This document shows positions 17,939 through 26,996 of a stretch of 64,000 bases of DNA, piece by piece. The notes beneath the pieces are model-generated. The model was given only the letters and a program-made list of their open reading frames with translations, searched no databases and was not told the origin of the DNA. The translations under genes and the position numbers were made by a program. Source of the stretch: Metapseudomonas otitidis (GTDB lineage Bacteria > Pseudomonadota > Gammaproteobacteria > Pseudomonadales > Pseudomonadaceae); assembly GCF_900111835.1 (NCBI RefSeq), contig NZ_FOJP01000006.1:216820-280819 (forward strand), given 5' to 3'. The first letter of the stretch is position 1. Each line of letters starts with the position of its first letter.

Positions 17939-19006
17939 ATGTCCGCCTCTCGCTATCCCCTCGAACTTCGCTCGCTGATCCTGCTGCTGGTGCTGGTCTC
18001 CCTGGCCTTCATCTGGATCCTGCTGCCGTTCTATGGCGCCGCCTTCTGGGCGGTGGTGCTGGCAGTGGTGTTCGCACCACTGCAACGCCGCCTGGCCCTG
18101 CGCCTGGGTGGGCGGGGCAACCTGTCGGCGCTGCTGACCTTGGGGGTGTGCCTGCTGGTGGCGATCATCCCGGTGTGCCTGATCGGCCTGCTGCTGGTGC
18201 AGCAGGGGGCCGATCTGTACAGCCGTCTGGAGTCCGGCGAGCTGGACCTGGGCATGTACCTGGAACGCTTCATCGACCTGCTCCCGCAGGCGCTACAGCA
18301 TCAGTTGGGGCGCTTCGGCCTGGACAACCTGAACGGCCTGCGTGACCGCCTGGTGGGTGCCGCCACCCAGGGCAGCCAGTTCCTTGCGACCCAGGCGTTC
18401 TCCATCGGGCAGGACACCTTCCAGGTGGTGATCGGCTTCTTCCTGATGCTCTACCTGCTGTTCTTCTTCCTCCGCGACGGCCCGGAAATCGTGCGGCACA
18501 TCCGCACGGCGGTGCCCTTGGCGGATCACCACAAGCGTCGCCTGCAGCTGAAGTTCACCCGTGTGGTGCGGGCGACGGTCAAGGGCAACGTGGTGGTGGC
18601 GGTGATCCAGGGCGGGTTGGGTGGCGTGGTGTTCTGGCTGCTGGACATCCCCAGTGCATTGCTCTGGGGCGTGCTGATGGCCTTCCTGTCCCTGCTGCCG
18701 GCAGTGGGCTCGGGGCTGATCTGGGCGCCGGTGGCGGCCTGGCTGATGCTCAGCGGTGACCTCTGGCAGGGCGTGGTGCTGGTGCTGGTGGGCGTGCTGG
18801 TGATCGGCATGGTGGACAACCTGCTGCGGCCGATCCTGGTGGGCAAGGACACGCGCATGCCGGACTACCTGGTGCTGCTCTCCACCCTGGGCGGGATTTC
18901 GCTGTTCGGCCTCAATGGCTTCGTCATCGGCCCGCTGGTGGCGGCGCTGTTCATGGCCAGCTGGGGGTTGTTCGTCAGCACCCGTCGGCGGGTCCGCCTG
19001 CCTTAA
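17939..19006 (+). CDS. AI-2E (PerM/TqsA)-family permease
   Basis: This 355-residue membrane protein has eight hydrophobic segments and the family layout: two N-terminal helices, a long soluble loop (~85-145), then a cluster of helices with LLPAVGSGLIWAPVA and DNLLRPILVGKDTRMPDYLVLLSTLGG near the end. The family is annotated as AI-2 exporters but also contains ion transporters, so the substrate is unknown. It overlaps the convergent alkB gene at a shared TTAA. Confidence 0.85.
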   Translation: MSASRYPLELRSLILLLVLVSLAFIWILLPFYGAAFWAVVLAVVFAPLQRRLALRLGGRGNLSALLTLGVCLLVAIIPVCLIGLLLVQQGADLYSRLESGELDLGMYLERFIDLLPQALQHQLGRFGLDNLNGLRDRLVGAATQGSQFLATQAFSIGQDTFQVVIGFFLMLYLLFFFLRDGPEIVRHIRTAVPLADHHKRRLQLKFTRVVRATVKGNVVVAVIQGGLGGVVFWLLDIPSALLWGVLMAFLSLLPAVGSGLIWAPVAAWLMLSGDLWQGVVLVLVGVLVIGMVDNLLRPILVGKDTRMPDYLVLLSTLGGISLFGLNGFVIGPLVAALFMASWGLFVSTRRRVRLP

Positions 19007-19533
19007 GGCGCTGCCCGCAGGCGGCGGAAGGTGAGGCTGATGCGCGGGCCGGCGGCTTCGGTCCGGGGAATGGCGTGCAGCCAGTGGGCCTGGACGGCCT
19101 GGTCCATGTAGAGCAGCGAGCCGGACGGTAGCGTCCAGGCCACTTCGTGCTCGCGGTCGGCCTTGCTGCGGAAGCGGATCTCGCGGGAGTCCCCGAGGGA
19201 GAGGATGGCCACCCCGGTGCCGGATTCCAGCACCTCGCACTCATCGGAATGAAAGCCCATGGATGACTGGCCGTCTTCGTAGAGGTTGAGCAGGCAGTTG
19301 TTGGCAGAGAAGCCAATGACCGGCTGCAGGCGCTCGCCAAGCCGTTGGGCCCAGGCCGGTAGTGGCGTGGCGGGGTAGTGGATCTGCGAGTAGTTGTAGG
19401 CGACCCCGTAGCTGGCAGTGCGCCGCGCGCGCATGCGGGTGTCCCAGGTGACCGTTTCGAGCAGTTGGCGCAAGTGGCTGTCCGGCTCGTCGAGGAAATC
19501 GGGGATGAACAGCAGGTCGGGTCTTGGGTGCAC
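19003..19533 (-). CDS. AlkB-like 2-oxoglutarate/Fe(II) DNA-repair dioxygenase
   Basis: This 176-residue protein starts from a GTG at 19533 with AAGGA 8 nt upstream; an ATG 28 codons earlier would add a Pro-rich tail without support. Iron ligands are H95 and D97 (GFHSDE) and probably H153 (WLHAIPRT). R164 and R170 (RISLTFR) fit 2-oxoglutarate binding, and NLYEDGQSSMG is the usual lead-in. The family removes methyl adducts from bases by oxidative demethylation. It stands alone, with no linked ada gene. Confidence 0.88.
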   Translation of the reverse strand: MHPRPDLLFIPDFLDEPDSHLRQLLETVTWDTRMRARRTASYGVAYNYSQIHYPATPLPAWAQRLGERLQPVIGFSANNCLLNLYEDGQSSMGFHSDECEVLESGTGVAILSLGDSREIRFRSKADREHEVAWTLPSGSLLYMDQAVQAHWLHAIPRTEAAGPRISLTFRRLRAAP

Positions 19534-19680
19534 GGCTTCGTCCTTGATGGGGTGCGGCGGCGGGGCGCCCGCTGGAGCAGGCTGCCGATGATGCCGGGAC
19601 TTGCCGGCTGGCGCCATGGTCTTGCTGGTTTCACCTGCCTGGAGGCGGAAGGGGAGGGGACCCCGAAGTGAACGGCCATG

Positions 19681-19708
19681 AAAAAGCCCGGCATTCGCCG
19701 GGCTTTTT
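19681..19708. terminator. Bidirectional intrinsic terminator ending the nuo operon
   Basis: AAAAAGCCCGGC-ATTC-GCCGGGCTTTTT forms a GC stem flanked by A5 and T5, so it can act on both strands. It lies 19 nt beyond the nuoN stop on the minus strand. Confidence 0.93.
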
Positions 19709-19727
19709 CGTTGCTGCCGTGGGGCAC

Positions 19728-21218
19728 TCAGTGGCCGAGTGCGACCAGGCTGGAGTGCTGGACCAGGTCCAGCAGCGGCTGCGGGTAGACGCCGAGCAGG
19801 AAGGTGAGCAGGGCGACGATCAGCAGCATGATGCCGCCGGCGCGCTGGGCCCAGTGCAGGTCGGCGTCGTGACGACGCAGGTTCGGCTCCACCAGGAACA
19901 GCGTGACCATGACCCGCAGGTAATAGAACACGCCGATGGCACTGCCCAGGATCATCACGCCCAGCAGCAGCCAGAGGTGGGATTCGACACCGGCGGCGAT
20001 GACGAAGAACTTGCCGATGAAGCCCGCAGTGAGCGGAATGCCGGCGAGCGACAGCATCATCACGGTGAGCACGGCGGTCAGGTACGGACGGCGCCAGAAC
20101 AGGCCGCGGTATTCGTACAGGGCGTCGCAGTCACGGCCGTTGTAGGGCGTGGACATCAGGGTCACCACACCGAACGCACCCAGGCTGGTCAGCACGTAGG
20201 TGGCCAGGTAGACGCCGATGGCCTCCACGGCCATGCCCTTGGTGGCGATCAGGGCGATCAGCAGGTAGCCGAAGTGGGCGATGGAGGAGTAGCCCAGCAG
20301 GCGCTTGATGTTGCTTTGCAGCAGGGCCAGCAGGTTGCCGAACAGGATCGAGGCGACGGCGATGGCGGCCAGCAGGTCGTTCAGCCAGCCACCGGCAGTG
20401 GCCGGGGAGATCTGGTACAGGCGAACCAGCACGGCGAACACGGCGACCTTGCTGGCGGTGGCCAGGAAGGCCGACACCGGGGCCGGGGAGCCTTCGTAGA
20501 CGTCCGGCGTCCAGAGGTGGAAGGGCACCAGGGACAGTTTGAACGCCAGACCGACCAGCATCATGCCGATGCCCAGTTGCACCAGGCCACCGGGCACGCC
20601 CTGGCCGGAGAACTTGGCGCCGATGCCGGCGAAGCTCAGGGTGCCGGCGTCGGCGTAGAGCAGGGCCATGCCGAACAGCAGGAAGGCGGAACCGGCGGCC
20701 GAAAGCACCATGTACTTGATGCCGGCTTCCAGTGAGCGCTTGTTGAAGAAGGCATACGCCACCATGCCGTAGACCGGCACCGACAGCAGTTCCAGGCCGA
20801 TGAACAGGCCGGCCATGTGCTGCGCGGTGACCAGCACCAGGCCACCGCAGGCGGACAGGAGGATCAGCAGGTACATCTCCTCGCGGTTGCCCGGGTAGCC
20901 CTGGCCAGTGTTGCCGCCCAGGTAGGCGTGGATCAGGGTGACGCACGCCAGGGTAGAGGCCAGTACCAGCGCCATGTAGTAGCAGCCGAAGGTGTCGACC
21001 TTCAGCAGCGGGGTCACCTCGATGGGGGTGACGCCCAGCGCCGGGATGATGGCCAGCAGGGCGGCGTTGAGGCCGACCACCGACAGGCCGAAGGTGAGGG
21101 TGTGGTTACGCTTCCAGGCCACGGCCAGCATCACTGCGACGACAGTGGCGCAGGCAACCAGCAGCGGCAGCAGGGCGATCAGGTGTTGAGTCGTGAATTC
21201 CACAGCGTGATGTTCCAT
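19728..21218 (-). CDS. nuoN: NADH-quinone oxidoreductase subunit N
   Basis: This 496-residue antiporter-like membrane subunit of respiratory complex I has about 14 helices. The conserved proton-channel stretch SLVPFHLWTPDVYEGSP and the helix with LLGYSSIAHFGYLLI are present. It is the last gene of the operon, 5 nt after nuoM, followed by a strong terminator. The ATG at 21218 gives MEHHAVEFTTQ; a GTG five codons later (21203) would give the N-terminus I associate with Pseudomonas NuoN, and either is possible. Confidence 0.95.
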   Translation of the reverse strand: MEHHAVEFTTQHLIALLPLLVACATVVAVMLAVAWKRNHTLTFGLSVVGLNAALLAIIPALGVTPIEVTPLLKVDTFGCYYMALVLASTLACVTLIHAYLGGNTGQGYPGNREEMYLLILLSACGGLVLVTAQHMAGLFIGLELLSVPVYGMVAYAFFNKRSLEAGIKYMVLSAAGSAFLLFGMALLYADAGTLSFAGIGAKFSGQGVPGGLVQLGIGMMLVGLAFKLSLVPFHLWTPDVYEGSPAPVSAFLATASKVAVFAVLVRLYQISPATAGGWLNDLLAAIAVASILFGNLLALLQSNIKRLLGYSSIAHFGYLLIALIATKGMAVEAIGVYLATYVLTSLGAFGVVTLMSTPYNGRDCDALYEYRGLFWRRPYLTAVLTVMMLSLAGIPLTAGFIGKFFVIAAGVESHLWLLLGVMILGSAIGVFYYLRVMVTLFLVEPNLRRHDADLHWAQRAGGIMLLIVALLTFLLGVYPQPLLDLVQHSSLVALGH

Positions 21219-21223
21219 GACAG

Positions 21224-22753
21224 CTACCGGGCCGAGGCGAGTTGGGTGAAGGCTGCATCCAGCCACTGATGCACGCCGTGCATGCTGGCAGCGGAGGTGT
21301 CCAGCACCGGTTGCGGGTAGACGCCCAGGAGGATCAGCAGCACGGCGAGGCCGAGCACCATGATCAGTTCGCGGGGCTTGAGGCCCTGCAGCGGCGCGTC
21401 GGACTTGGCGGCACCGAAGTGGGCGCGGTGGATCATGATCAGCGAATAGACCGAGCCGAACACCAGGCCGGTGGCGGCGATGATGGTCACCCACATGGCC
21501 TTCTCGAAGGAGCCCAGGAGGATCAGGAACTCACCCACGAAGTTGCCGGTGCCGGGCAGGCCGAGGGCTGCGGCAGCGAAGAACAGGCTGATGGCCGGCA
21601 GGTAGGGCATGCGGCTCCAGATGCCACCCATCTGGCGCATGTCGCGGGTGTGCAGGCGCTCATACAACTGGCCACAGAGAATGAACAGCGCGGCGGCCGA
21701 CAGGCCGTGGGCCATCATCTGTACCACTGCACCCTGCAGCGCGATCTGGCTGCCGGAGTAGATGGCGATCAGCACGAAGCCCATGTGCGAGACGCTGGAG
21801 AAGGCCACCAGGCGCTTGATGTCGGTCTGCGCGAAGGAGAGCAGGGCGCCGTAGACGATGGCGAACACGCCGAGCCAGTGGGCGATGGGCGCGAACTCGG
21901 CCGAGGCGTTGGGGAACAGCGGCAGGGCGAAGCGCATCAGGCCGTAGGCAGCGGTCTTCAGCAGGATGCCGGCCAGGTCCACGGAGCCTGCGGTGGGCGC
22001 CTGGGCGTGGGCATCCGGCAGCCAGGAGTGGAACGGCACCACCGGGAACTTCACCGCGAAGGCGATGAAGAAGCCCAGCATCAGCAGGTACTCGGCAGTG
22101 GGCGTGAGCGGCGTCTTCAGCAGGTCGGCGTAGTTGAAGGTCAGCACGCCGGTGGCGTTGTAGTGCACCAGCACCAGGCCGAGGATCGCCACCAGCATCA
22201 CCAGACCACTGGCCTGGGTGAAGATGAAGAACTTGGTGGCGGCGTAGATGCGGGTCTTGCCCTTGCTGCCGCTGTGACCCCAGAGCGCGATGAGGAAGTA
22301 CATCGGCACCAGCATCATTTCCCAGAAGAAGAAGAACAGGAACAGGTCGACGGCCAGGAACACGCCGACCACGCCGCCGAGGATCCACATCAGGTTGAGG
22401 TGGAAGAAGCCGACGCGGTTCTGGATCTCGTTCCAGGAGCACAGCACGGACAGCACGCCGAGCAGGCCGGTGAGGGTCACCATCAGCACCGACAGGCCAT
22501 CCATCGCGAGGTGGATGGTGATGCCGAAGCGCTCGATCCAGTTGACCTTGAATTCGTGCGCCCAGACCGGATCGGCACCCGGGGCAGGGGCCAGGGTGAA
22601 GTCGCCGGTGGCCCACAGCCAGAGGCCGAGGCCGAACAGCAGGGACATGGTCAGCAGCGCAATCCAGCGAGGCAGGGTGGTGCCGAAGCGCTCACCTTGC
22701 CAGCACAGCAGGCCGCCGATGAAGGGAATCAGGATTAGCCAGGGCAGAATCAT
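21224..22753 (-). CDS. nuoM: NADH-quinone oxidoreductase subunit M
   Basis: This 509-residue membrane subunit of complex I is an antiporter-type proton pump. It carries PVVPFHSWLPDAHAQAPTAGSV, the signature of this subunit class, and the helix IKRLVAFSSVSHMGFVLIAI. The lateral order nuoL-nuoM-nuoN is standard, with 25 nt to nuoL and 5 nt to nuoN. Length is normal. Confidence 0.96.
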   Translation of the reverse strand: MILPWLILIPFIGGLLCWQGERFGTTLPRWIALLTMSLLFGLGLWLWATGDFTLAPAPGADPVWAHEFKVNWIERFGITIHLAMDGLSVLMVTLTGLLGVLSVLCSWNEIQNRVGFFHLNLMWILGGVVGVFLAVDLFLFFFFWEMMLVPMYFLIALWGHSGSKGKTRIYAATKFFIFTQASGLVMLVAILGLVLVHYNATGVLTFNYADLLKTPLTPTAEYLLMLGFFIAFAVKFPVVPFHSWLPDAHAQAPTAGSVDLAGILLKTAAYGLMRFALPLFPNASAEFAPIAHWLGVFAIVYGALLSFAQTDIKRLVAFSSVSHMGFVLIAIYSGSQIALQGAVVQMMAHGLSAAALFILCGQLYERLHTRDMRQMGGIWSRMPYLPAISLFFAAAALGLPGTGNFVGEFLILLGSFEKAMWVTIIAATGLVFGSVYSLIMIHRAHFGAAKSDAPLQGLKPRELIMVLGLAVLLILLGVYPQPVLDTSAASMHGVHQWLDAAFTQLASAR

Positions 22754-22778
22754 GACGGGCTCAATTCCTTAAGAAGAT

Positions 22779-24626
22779 TCAGGTCAGCAGCACGGCGCCG
22801 AGCACCAGCACGGCACCACCCACCAGGGAGACCGCGTACCAGCGCAGCTGGCCGGTCTGGCTGCTGCTCAGCATGCCGTTGCCGCCACGAACGAGGCGCG
22901 GGATCAGGCCGATGCCGGAGTCGATCGGGTCGTTGCCCAGCAGGCGGGTGGCCAGCAGGTAGGGCTTGACGAACAGCTTGTCGTAGAGCCAGTCGAAGCC
23001 CCAGGCGGCGTACCACCAGGCCCCGAGGAAGCGGCCCGGTGCACTCTGGGCGACGGCGCTGACGAAGCGACGCTTGCCGAGGAAGAGCAGTGCGGCCAGC
23101 AGGATGCCCGCCAGGGCGATGGCGCCCGAGGCGATTTCCAGGCTGTGCTTGGCTTCGCCACCGGCATGGCCGACGCTCTGCGGCAGCACGCCGGCCAGCG
23201 GCGGGGTGATCAGCGCACCGATGAAGGTGGACAGCACGATCAGCACCGACAGCGGCAGCCAGTGGGCCACACCGTGGCCGGCATGGGCCTCGGTCTTCGC
23301 TTCGCCGTGGAAGGCGATGAAGATCAGGCGGAAGGTGTAGATCGAGGTCAGGAAGGCACCCGCCAGGCCTGCGTAGAGCAGCCACTGGTGACCGCTGGCG
23401 AAGGCTTCCCAGAGGATCTCGTCCTTGGAGTAGAAGCCCGCGGTGACCAGGGGCAGAGCCGCCAGGGCCGCGCCGCCGACGATGAAGCTGGCGTAGGCGA
23501 GGGGGAGCTTCTTCCACAGGCCGCCCATCTTGAAGATGTTCTGCTCGTGGTGGCAGGCGTTGATCACCGCACCGGAGGCAAGGAACAGCAGGGCCTTGAA
23601 GAACGCGTGGGTCATCAGGTGGAAGATCGCCGCGTCCCATGCCCCCACGCCCAGGGCGAGGAACATGTAGCCGATCTGGCTCATGGTGGAGTAGGCGAGG
23701 ATGCGCTTGATGTCGGTCTGCACCAGCGCGGCGAAGCCGGCCAGCACCAGGGTGACGCCACCGACGATGCCCACCAGTTCGAGGATCTCGGGGGTGAGCA
23801 GGAACAGGCCGTGGGTCCGGGCGATCAGGTAGACGCCCGCGGTGACCATGGTGGCCGCGTGGATCAGCGCGGAAACCGGGGTCGGGCCGGCCATGGCGTC
23901 GGCCAGCCAGGTCTGCAGCGGCAGTTGGGCGGATTTGCCCACGGCGCCGCCGAGCAGCATCAGGGTGGCGAACCACAGCCAGCTGTCACCGGCCACGTAC
24001 TTCTCGGGTGCCAGCTTCATCAGCTCCTGGATGTTCAGGGTGCCGAGGTGCATGAACAGGATGAACAGGCCGATGGCCATGAACACGTCGCCGATGCGGG
24101 TGACGATGAAGGCCTTGAGCGCGGCGTTACCGTTGTTCGGGTTGCTGTAGTAGAAGCCGATCAGCAGGTAGGAGCAGAGGCCCACGCCTTCCCAGCCGAA
24201 GTACAGGAACAGCAGGTTATCGCCCAGCACCAGGAACAGCATGCTGGTGATGAACAGGTTGGTGTACGAGAAGAAGCGCGAGTAGCCCTCTTCACCGCGC
24301 ATGTACCAGGAGGCGAACAGGTGGATCAGGAAGCCGACGCCGGTGACCACGCCGAGCATGGTGACCGATAGGCCGTCCAGGTAGAGCGTGAAGCTGGGCG
24401 CGAAGTTGTTCACGCTCATCCAATGCCAGAGCACCTGGGTGTAGACACCGCCTTCCGGCGGCGACACGTGGAACTGCCAGATGACCCAGGCCGCCGTGAG
24501 GGCAGAGAGGCCGACGGAGCCGACGCCGATCACGGCGGAGGCGTTTTCGGAGAGACGCCCGCGGGAGAACGACAGGACGAACCAGCCGAGCAGCGGGAAC
24601 AGGAAGGTCAGGAATAGAAGGTTCAT
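22779..24626 (-). CDS. nuoL: NADH-quinone oxidoreductase subunit L
   Basis: This 615-residue distal antiporter-like subunit has [20 protein letters not shown] and [18 protein letters not shown], diagnostic for NuoL, and a C-terminal long amphipathic helix region (about 510-615) that in known structures runs along the membrane arm. Its ATG overlaps the nuoK stop by 4 nt. Length matches the family. Confidence 0.96.
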   Translation of the reverse strand: MNLLFLTFLFPLLGWFVLSFSRGRLSENASAVIGVGSVGLSALTAAWVIWQFHVSPPEGGVYTQVLWHWMSVNNFAPSFTLYLDGLSVTMLGVVTGVGFLIHLFASWYMRGEEGYSRFFSYTNLFITSMLFLVLGDNLLFLYFGWEGVGLCSYLLIGFYYSNPNNGNAALKAFIVTRIGDVFMAIGLFILFMHLGTLNIQELMKLAPEKYVAGDSWLWFATLMLLGGAVGKSAQLPLQTWLADAMAGPTPVSALIHAATMVTAGVYLIARTHGLFLLTPEILELVGIVGGVTLVLAGFAALVQTDIKRILAYSTMSQIGYMFLALGVGAWDAAIFHLMTHAFFKALLFLASGAVINACHHEQNIFKMGGLWKKLPLAYASFIVGGAALAALPLVTAGFYSKDEILWEAFASGHQWLLYAGLAGAFLTSIYTFRLIFIAFHGEAKTEAHAGHGVAHWLPLSVLIVLSTFIGALITPPLAGVLPQSVGHAGGEAKHSLEIASGAIALAGILLAALLFLGKRRFVSAVAQSAPGRFLGAWWYAAWGFDWLYDKLFVKPYLLATRLLGNDPIDSGIGLIPRLVRGGNGMLSSSQTGQLRWYAVSLVGGAVLVLGAVLLT

Positions 24627-24931
24627 CCGCGCATCTCGCTGGCAGCGTCGATATCGAGGGTGTGGAAGCGGCGATACAGCTGCAGCAGGATCGCCAGGCC
24701 GATGCTGGCCTCGGCGGCTGCGAGGGTGATCACCAGAATGAACATGATCTGGCCGTCGGCCTGGGCCCAGCGGGCACCGGCGACCACGAAGGCCAGGGCG
24801 GCCGAGTTCATCATGACTTCCAGGCTCATGAGGACGAAGAGGATGTTACGGCGCACCATCAGGCCGGCGAGCCCGAGGGCGAAGAGGATGCCGGCGACGG
24901 CGAGCCCGTGTTCCAGTGGGATTGCACTCAT
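24623..24931 (-). CDS. nuoK: NADH-quinone oxidoreductase subunit K
   Basis: This 102-residue protein has three membrane helices, including [18 protein letters not shown] with the membrane glutamate conserved in NuoK/ND4L and used in proton transfer. It lies between nuoJ (4 nt gap) and nuoL (4 nt overlap). Complete and of usual length. Confidence 0.96.
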   Translation of the reverse strand: MSAIPLEHGLAVAGILFALGLAGLMVRRNILFVLMSLEVMMNSAALAFVVAGARWAQADGQIMFILVITLAAAEASIGLAILLQLYRRFHTLDIDAASEMRG

Positions 24932-24935
24932 GGCA

Positions 24936-25436
24936 TTACTCCTTCGCTTCGTAGCGGCCGAGGTGGTAGGCCGCGACCAATGCCGCCAGCAGCAGCATGG
25001 AGGCGAGCTCCACGGCCAGCAGGTAGGGGCCGAACAGGCTGATGCCGACGGCTTTCGCGTCCACGGTGGTGTGGCCGATGGCAGCGCCGCTCTGCTGGCT
25101 GAACAGCACGTACAGCAGCTCGGCGAGCAGGGCGAAGGAGAGGGCGGCAGGGCTGACCCAGATACCGGGCGTGAGCCACTTGCGTTCCTGCTCCACCACG
25201 GCCGGGCCGAGGTTGAGCATCATCACCACGAAGACGAACAGCACCATGATGGCGCCCGCGTAGACGATGATCTCCAGGGCGCCGGCGAAGGGCGCACCCA
25301 GGGCGAAGAAGCACATCGACACCGACAGCAGCGAGACGATGAGGTAGAGCAGGGCATGCACCGGATTGGTGTTGGTGATCACCCGCAGGGTGGACACCAC
25401 GGCGACGCCGGCAGCGAAATAGAAAGCGAATTCCAC
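24936..25436 (-). CDS. nuoJ: NADH-quinone oxidoreductase subunit J
   Basis: This 166-residue membrane subunit has about five helices, including [24 protein letters not shown], the conserved NuoJ/ND6 segment that couples the quinone site to the membrane arm. It starts at a GTG (25436) with AAGGAG 8 nt upstream. The open frame continues upstream through nuoI in another frame, which is not coding. Confidence 0.95.
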   Translation of the reverse strand: MEFAFYFAAGVAVVSTLRVITNTNPVHALLYLIVSLLSVSMCFFALGAPFAGALEIIVYAGAIMVLFVFVVMMLNLGPAVVEQERKWLTPGIWVSPAALSFALLAELLYVLFSQQSGAAIGHTTVDAKAVGISLFGPYLLAVELASMLLLAALVAAYHLGRYEAKE

Positions 25437-25447
25437 GCAACGTCTCC

Positions 25448-25996
25448 TTAGGGCAGCAGGCTCTTCACGTTGATCGGTTCGGCCTCGTTCTGCGCGGCAC
25501 CTTTCGGTTTGCCGGCAATGGCCATGCCCGCCACGCGATAGAAGTTGTAGTCCGGATTCTTGCCGGGGCCGGAGATCAGCAGGTCTTCCTTCTCGTAGAC
25601 CAGGTCCTGGCGCTTGTACTCGCCCATCTCGAAATCCGGCGTCAGCTGGATCGCGGTGGTGGGACAGGCCTCTTCGCACAGGCCGCAGAAGATGCAGCGG
25701 GAGAAGTTGATGCGGAAGAACTCGGGGTACCAGCGGCCGTCTTCGGTCTCGGCCTTCTGCAGCGAGATGCAGCCGACCGGGCAGGCCACGGCGCACAGGT
25801 TGCAGGCCACGCAGCGCTCTTCGCCGTCGGGGTCGCGGGTCAGCACGATGCGGCCACGGTAGCGCGGCGGCAGGTACACGGGCTCTTCGGGGTATTGCAG
25901 GGTGTCACGCTTGCGGAAGCCGTGGGAGAACACCATCACCAGGCTGCGAAGCTGGGTGAAGGTGCCGGCTACCACGTCATAGATGTACTTGATCAT
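25448..25996 (-). CDS. nuoI: NADH-quinone oxidoreductase subunit I (2x[4Fe-4S])
   Basis: This 182-residue peripheral-arm subunit has two ferredoxin motifs, [15 protein letters not shown] and [15 protein letters not shown], holding clusters N6a and N6b that deliver electrons towards the quinone site. The N-terminal amphipathic region docks on NuoH. It lies 10 nt after nuoH. Complete. Confidence 0.97.
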   Translation of the reverse strand: MIKYIYDVVAGTFTQLRSLVMVFSHGFRKRDTLQYPEEPVYLPPRYRGRIVLTRDPDGEERCVACNLCAVACPVGCISLQKAETEDGRWYPEFFRINFSRCIFCGLCEEACPTTAIQLTPDFEMGEYKRQDLVYEKEDLLISGPGKNPDYNFYRVAGMAIAGKPKGAAQNEAEPINVKSLLP

Positions 25997-26006
25997 GGGC
26001 TTCTCC

Positions 26007-26996
26007 TTACTGGGCCGCGAGCACGACGGCGCCGGTCACCAGCAGGTTGATCAGGGTCAGCGGGAGGCAGAACTTCCAGCTGAAGGCCATCACCTGGTCA
26101 TAGCGCGGACGCGGGATCGACGCGCGGAGCAGGATGAACAGCATGATGAAGAAGGCGGTCTTCAGGGCGAACCAGATGAACGGGATCTGCGGCAGGAGGC
26201 CGAACGGACCGTGCCAGCCGCCGAAGAACAGGGTCACCAGCAGCGCGGACACCAGCACGATGCCGATGTACTCGCCGACGAAGAACATGCCCCATTTCAT
26301 GCCGGCGTACTCGATGTGGTAGCCGTCGGCCAGTTCCTGCTCCGCTTCCGGCTGGTCGAAGGGGTGACGGTGGGTCACGGCGACGCCGGCGATGAAGAAG
26401 GTACAGAAGCCGAAGAACTGCGGAATGATGAACCACAGGTGCTGGGCCTGGTATTCGACGATGTCGCGCAGGTTGAACGAGCCGACCTGGGCGACGATGC
26501 CCATCAGCGACAGCGCCAGGAACACCTCGTAGGAGACGGTCTGGGCCGAGGCGCGCAGGCTGCCGAGCAGGGCGAACTTGTTGTTGCTCGACCAGCCGGC
26601 GAAGAGCACCGCGTAGACGGTGATGCCGGCCATGGCGAAGAAGAACAGGATGCCGATGTTCAGGTCCGCGACGCCCCAGGTGGGGGTGATCGGCACCACG
26701 GCGAAGGCGATGAGCAGGGCGCTCATGGCGATCACCGGAGCGAGGGTGAAGATCATCTTGTCGGCGAACGGCGGGGTCCAGTCTTCCTTGAAGAACATCT
26801 TCAGCATGTCGGCGGCGATCTGGAACATGCCGAACGGGCCGACGCGGTTTGGACCGTAGCGGTCCTGCCACCAGCCCAGCAGGCGCCGCTCGATGAAGCT
26901 GAGCAGGGCGCCGCAGATGACCACGGCAAGCAGGATCACCACGGCCTTGACCACCGCGATGACGATGTCGATCAGCTCGGGAGTGAGCCAGCTCAT
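26007..26996 (-). CDS. nuoH: NADH-quinone oxidoreductase subunit H
   Basis: This 329-residue protein has about eight helices. It carries the conserved [26 protein letters not shown] block and the loop with [18 protein letters not shown], which line the quinone chamber at the junction of the peripheral and membrane arms. Its ATG overlaps the nuoG stop by 4 nt. Confidence 0.97.
   Translation of the reverse strand: MSWLTPELIDIVIAVVKAVVILLAVVICGALLSFIERRLLGWWQDRYGPNRVGPFGMFQIAADMLKMFFKEDWTPPFADKMIFTLAPVIAMSALLIAFAVVPITPTWGVADLNIGILFFFAMAGITVYAVLFAGWSSNNKFALLGSLRASAQTVSYEVFLALSLMGIVAQVGSFNLRDIVEYQAQHLWFIIPQFFGFCTFFIAGVAVTHRHPFDQPEAEQELADGYHIEYAGMKWGMFFVGEYIGIVLVSALLVTLFFGGWHGPFGLLPQIPFIWFALKTAFFIMLFILLRASIPRPRYDQVMAFSWKFCLPLTLINLLVTGAVVLAAQ

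Noticed and set aside
14876..18085. Open frame of over 1000 codons on the minus strand across the transporter, CtpM-like and permease genes
   Set aside because: It crosses three clear plus-strand genes and a terminator, and its Gln/His/Gly-rich translation shows no domain.
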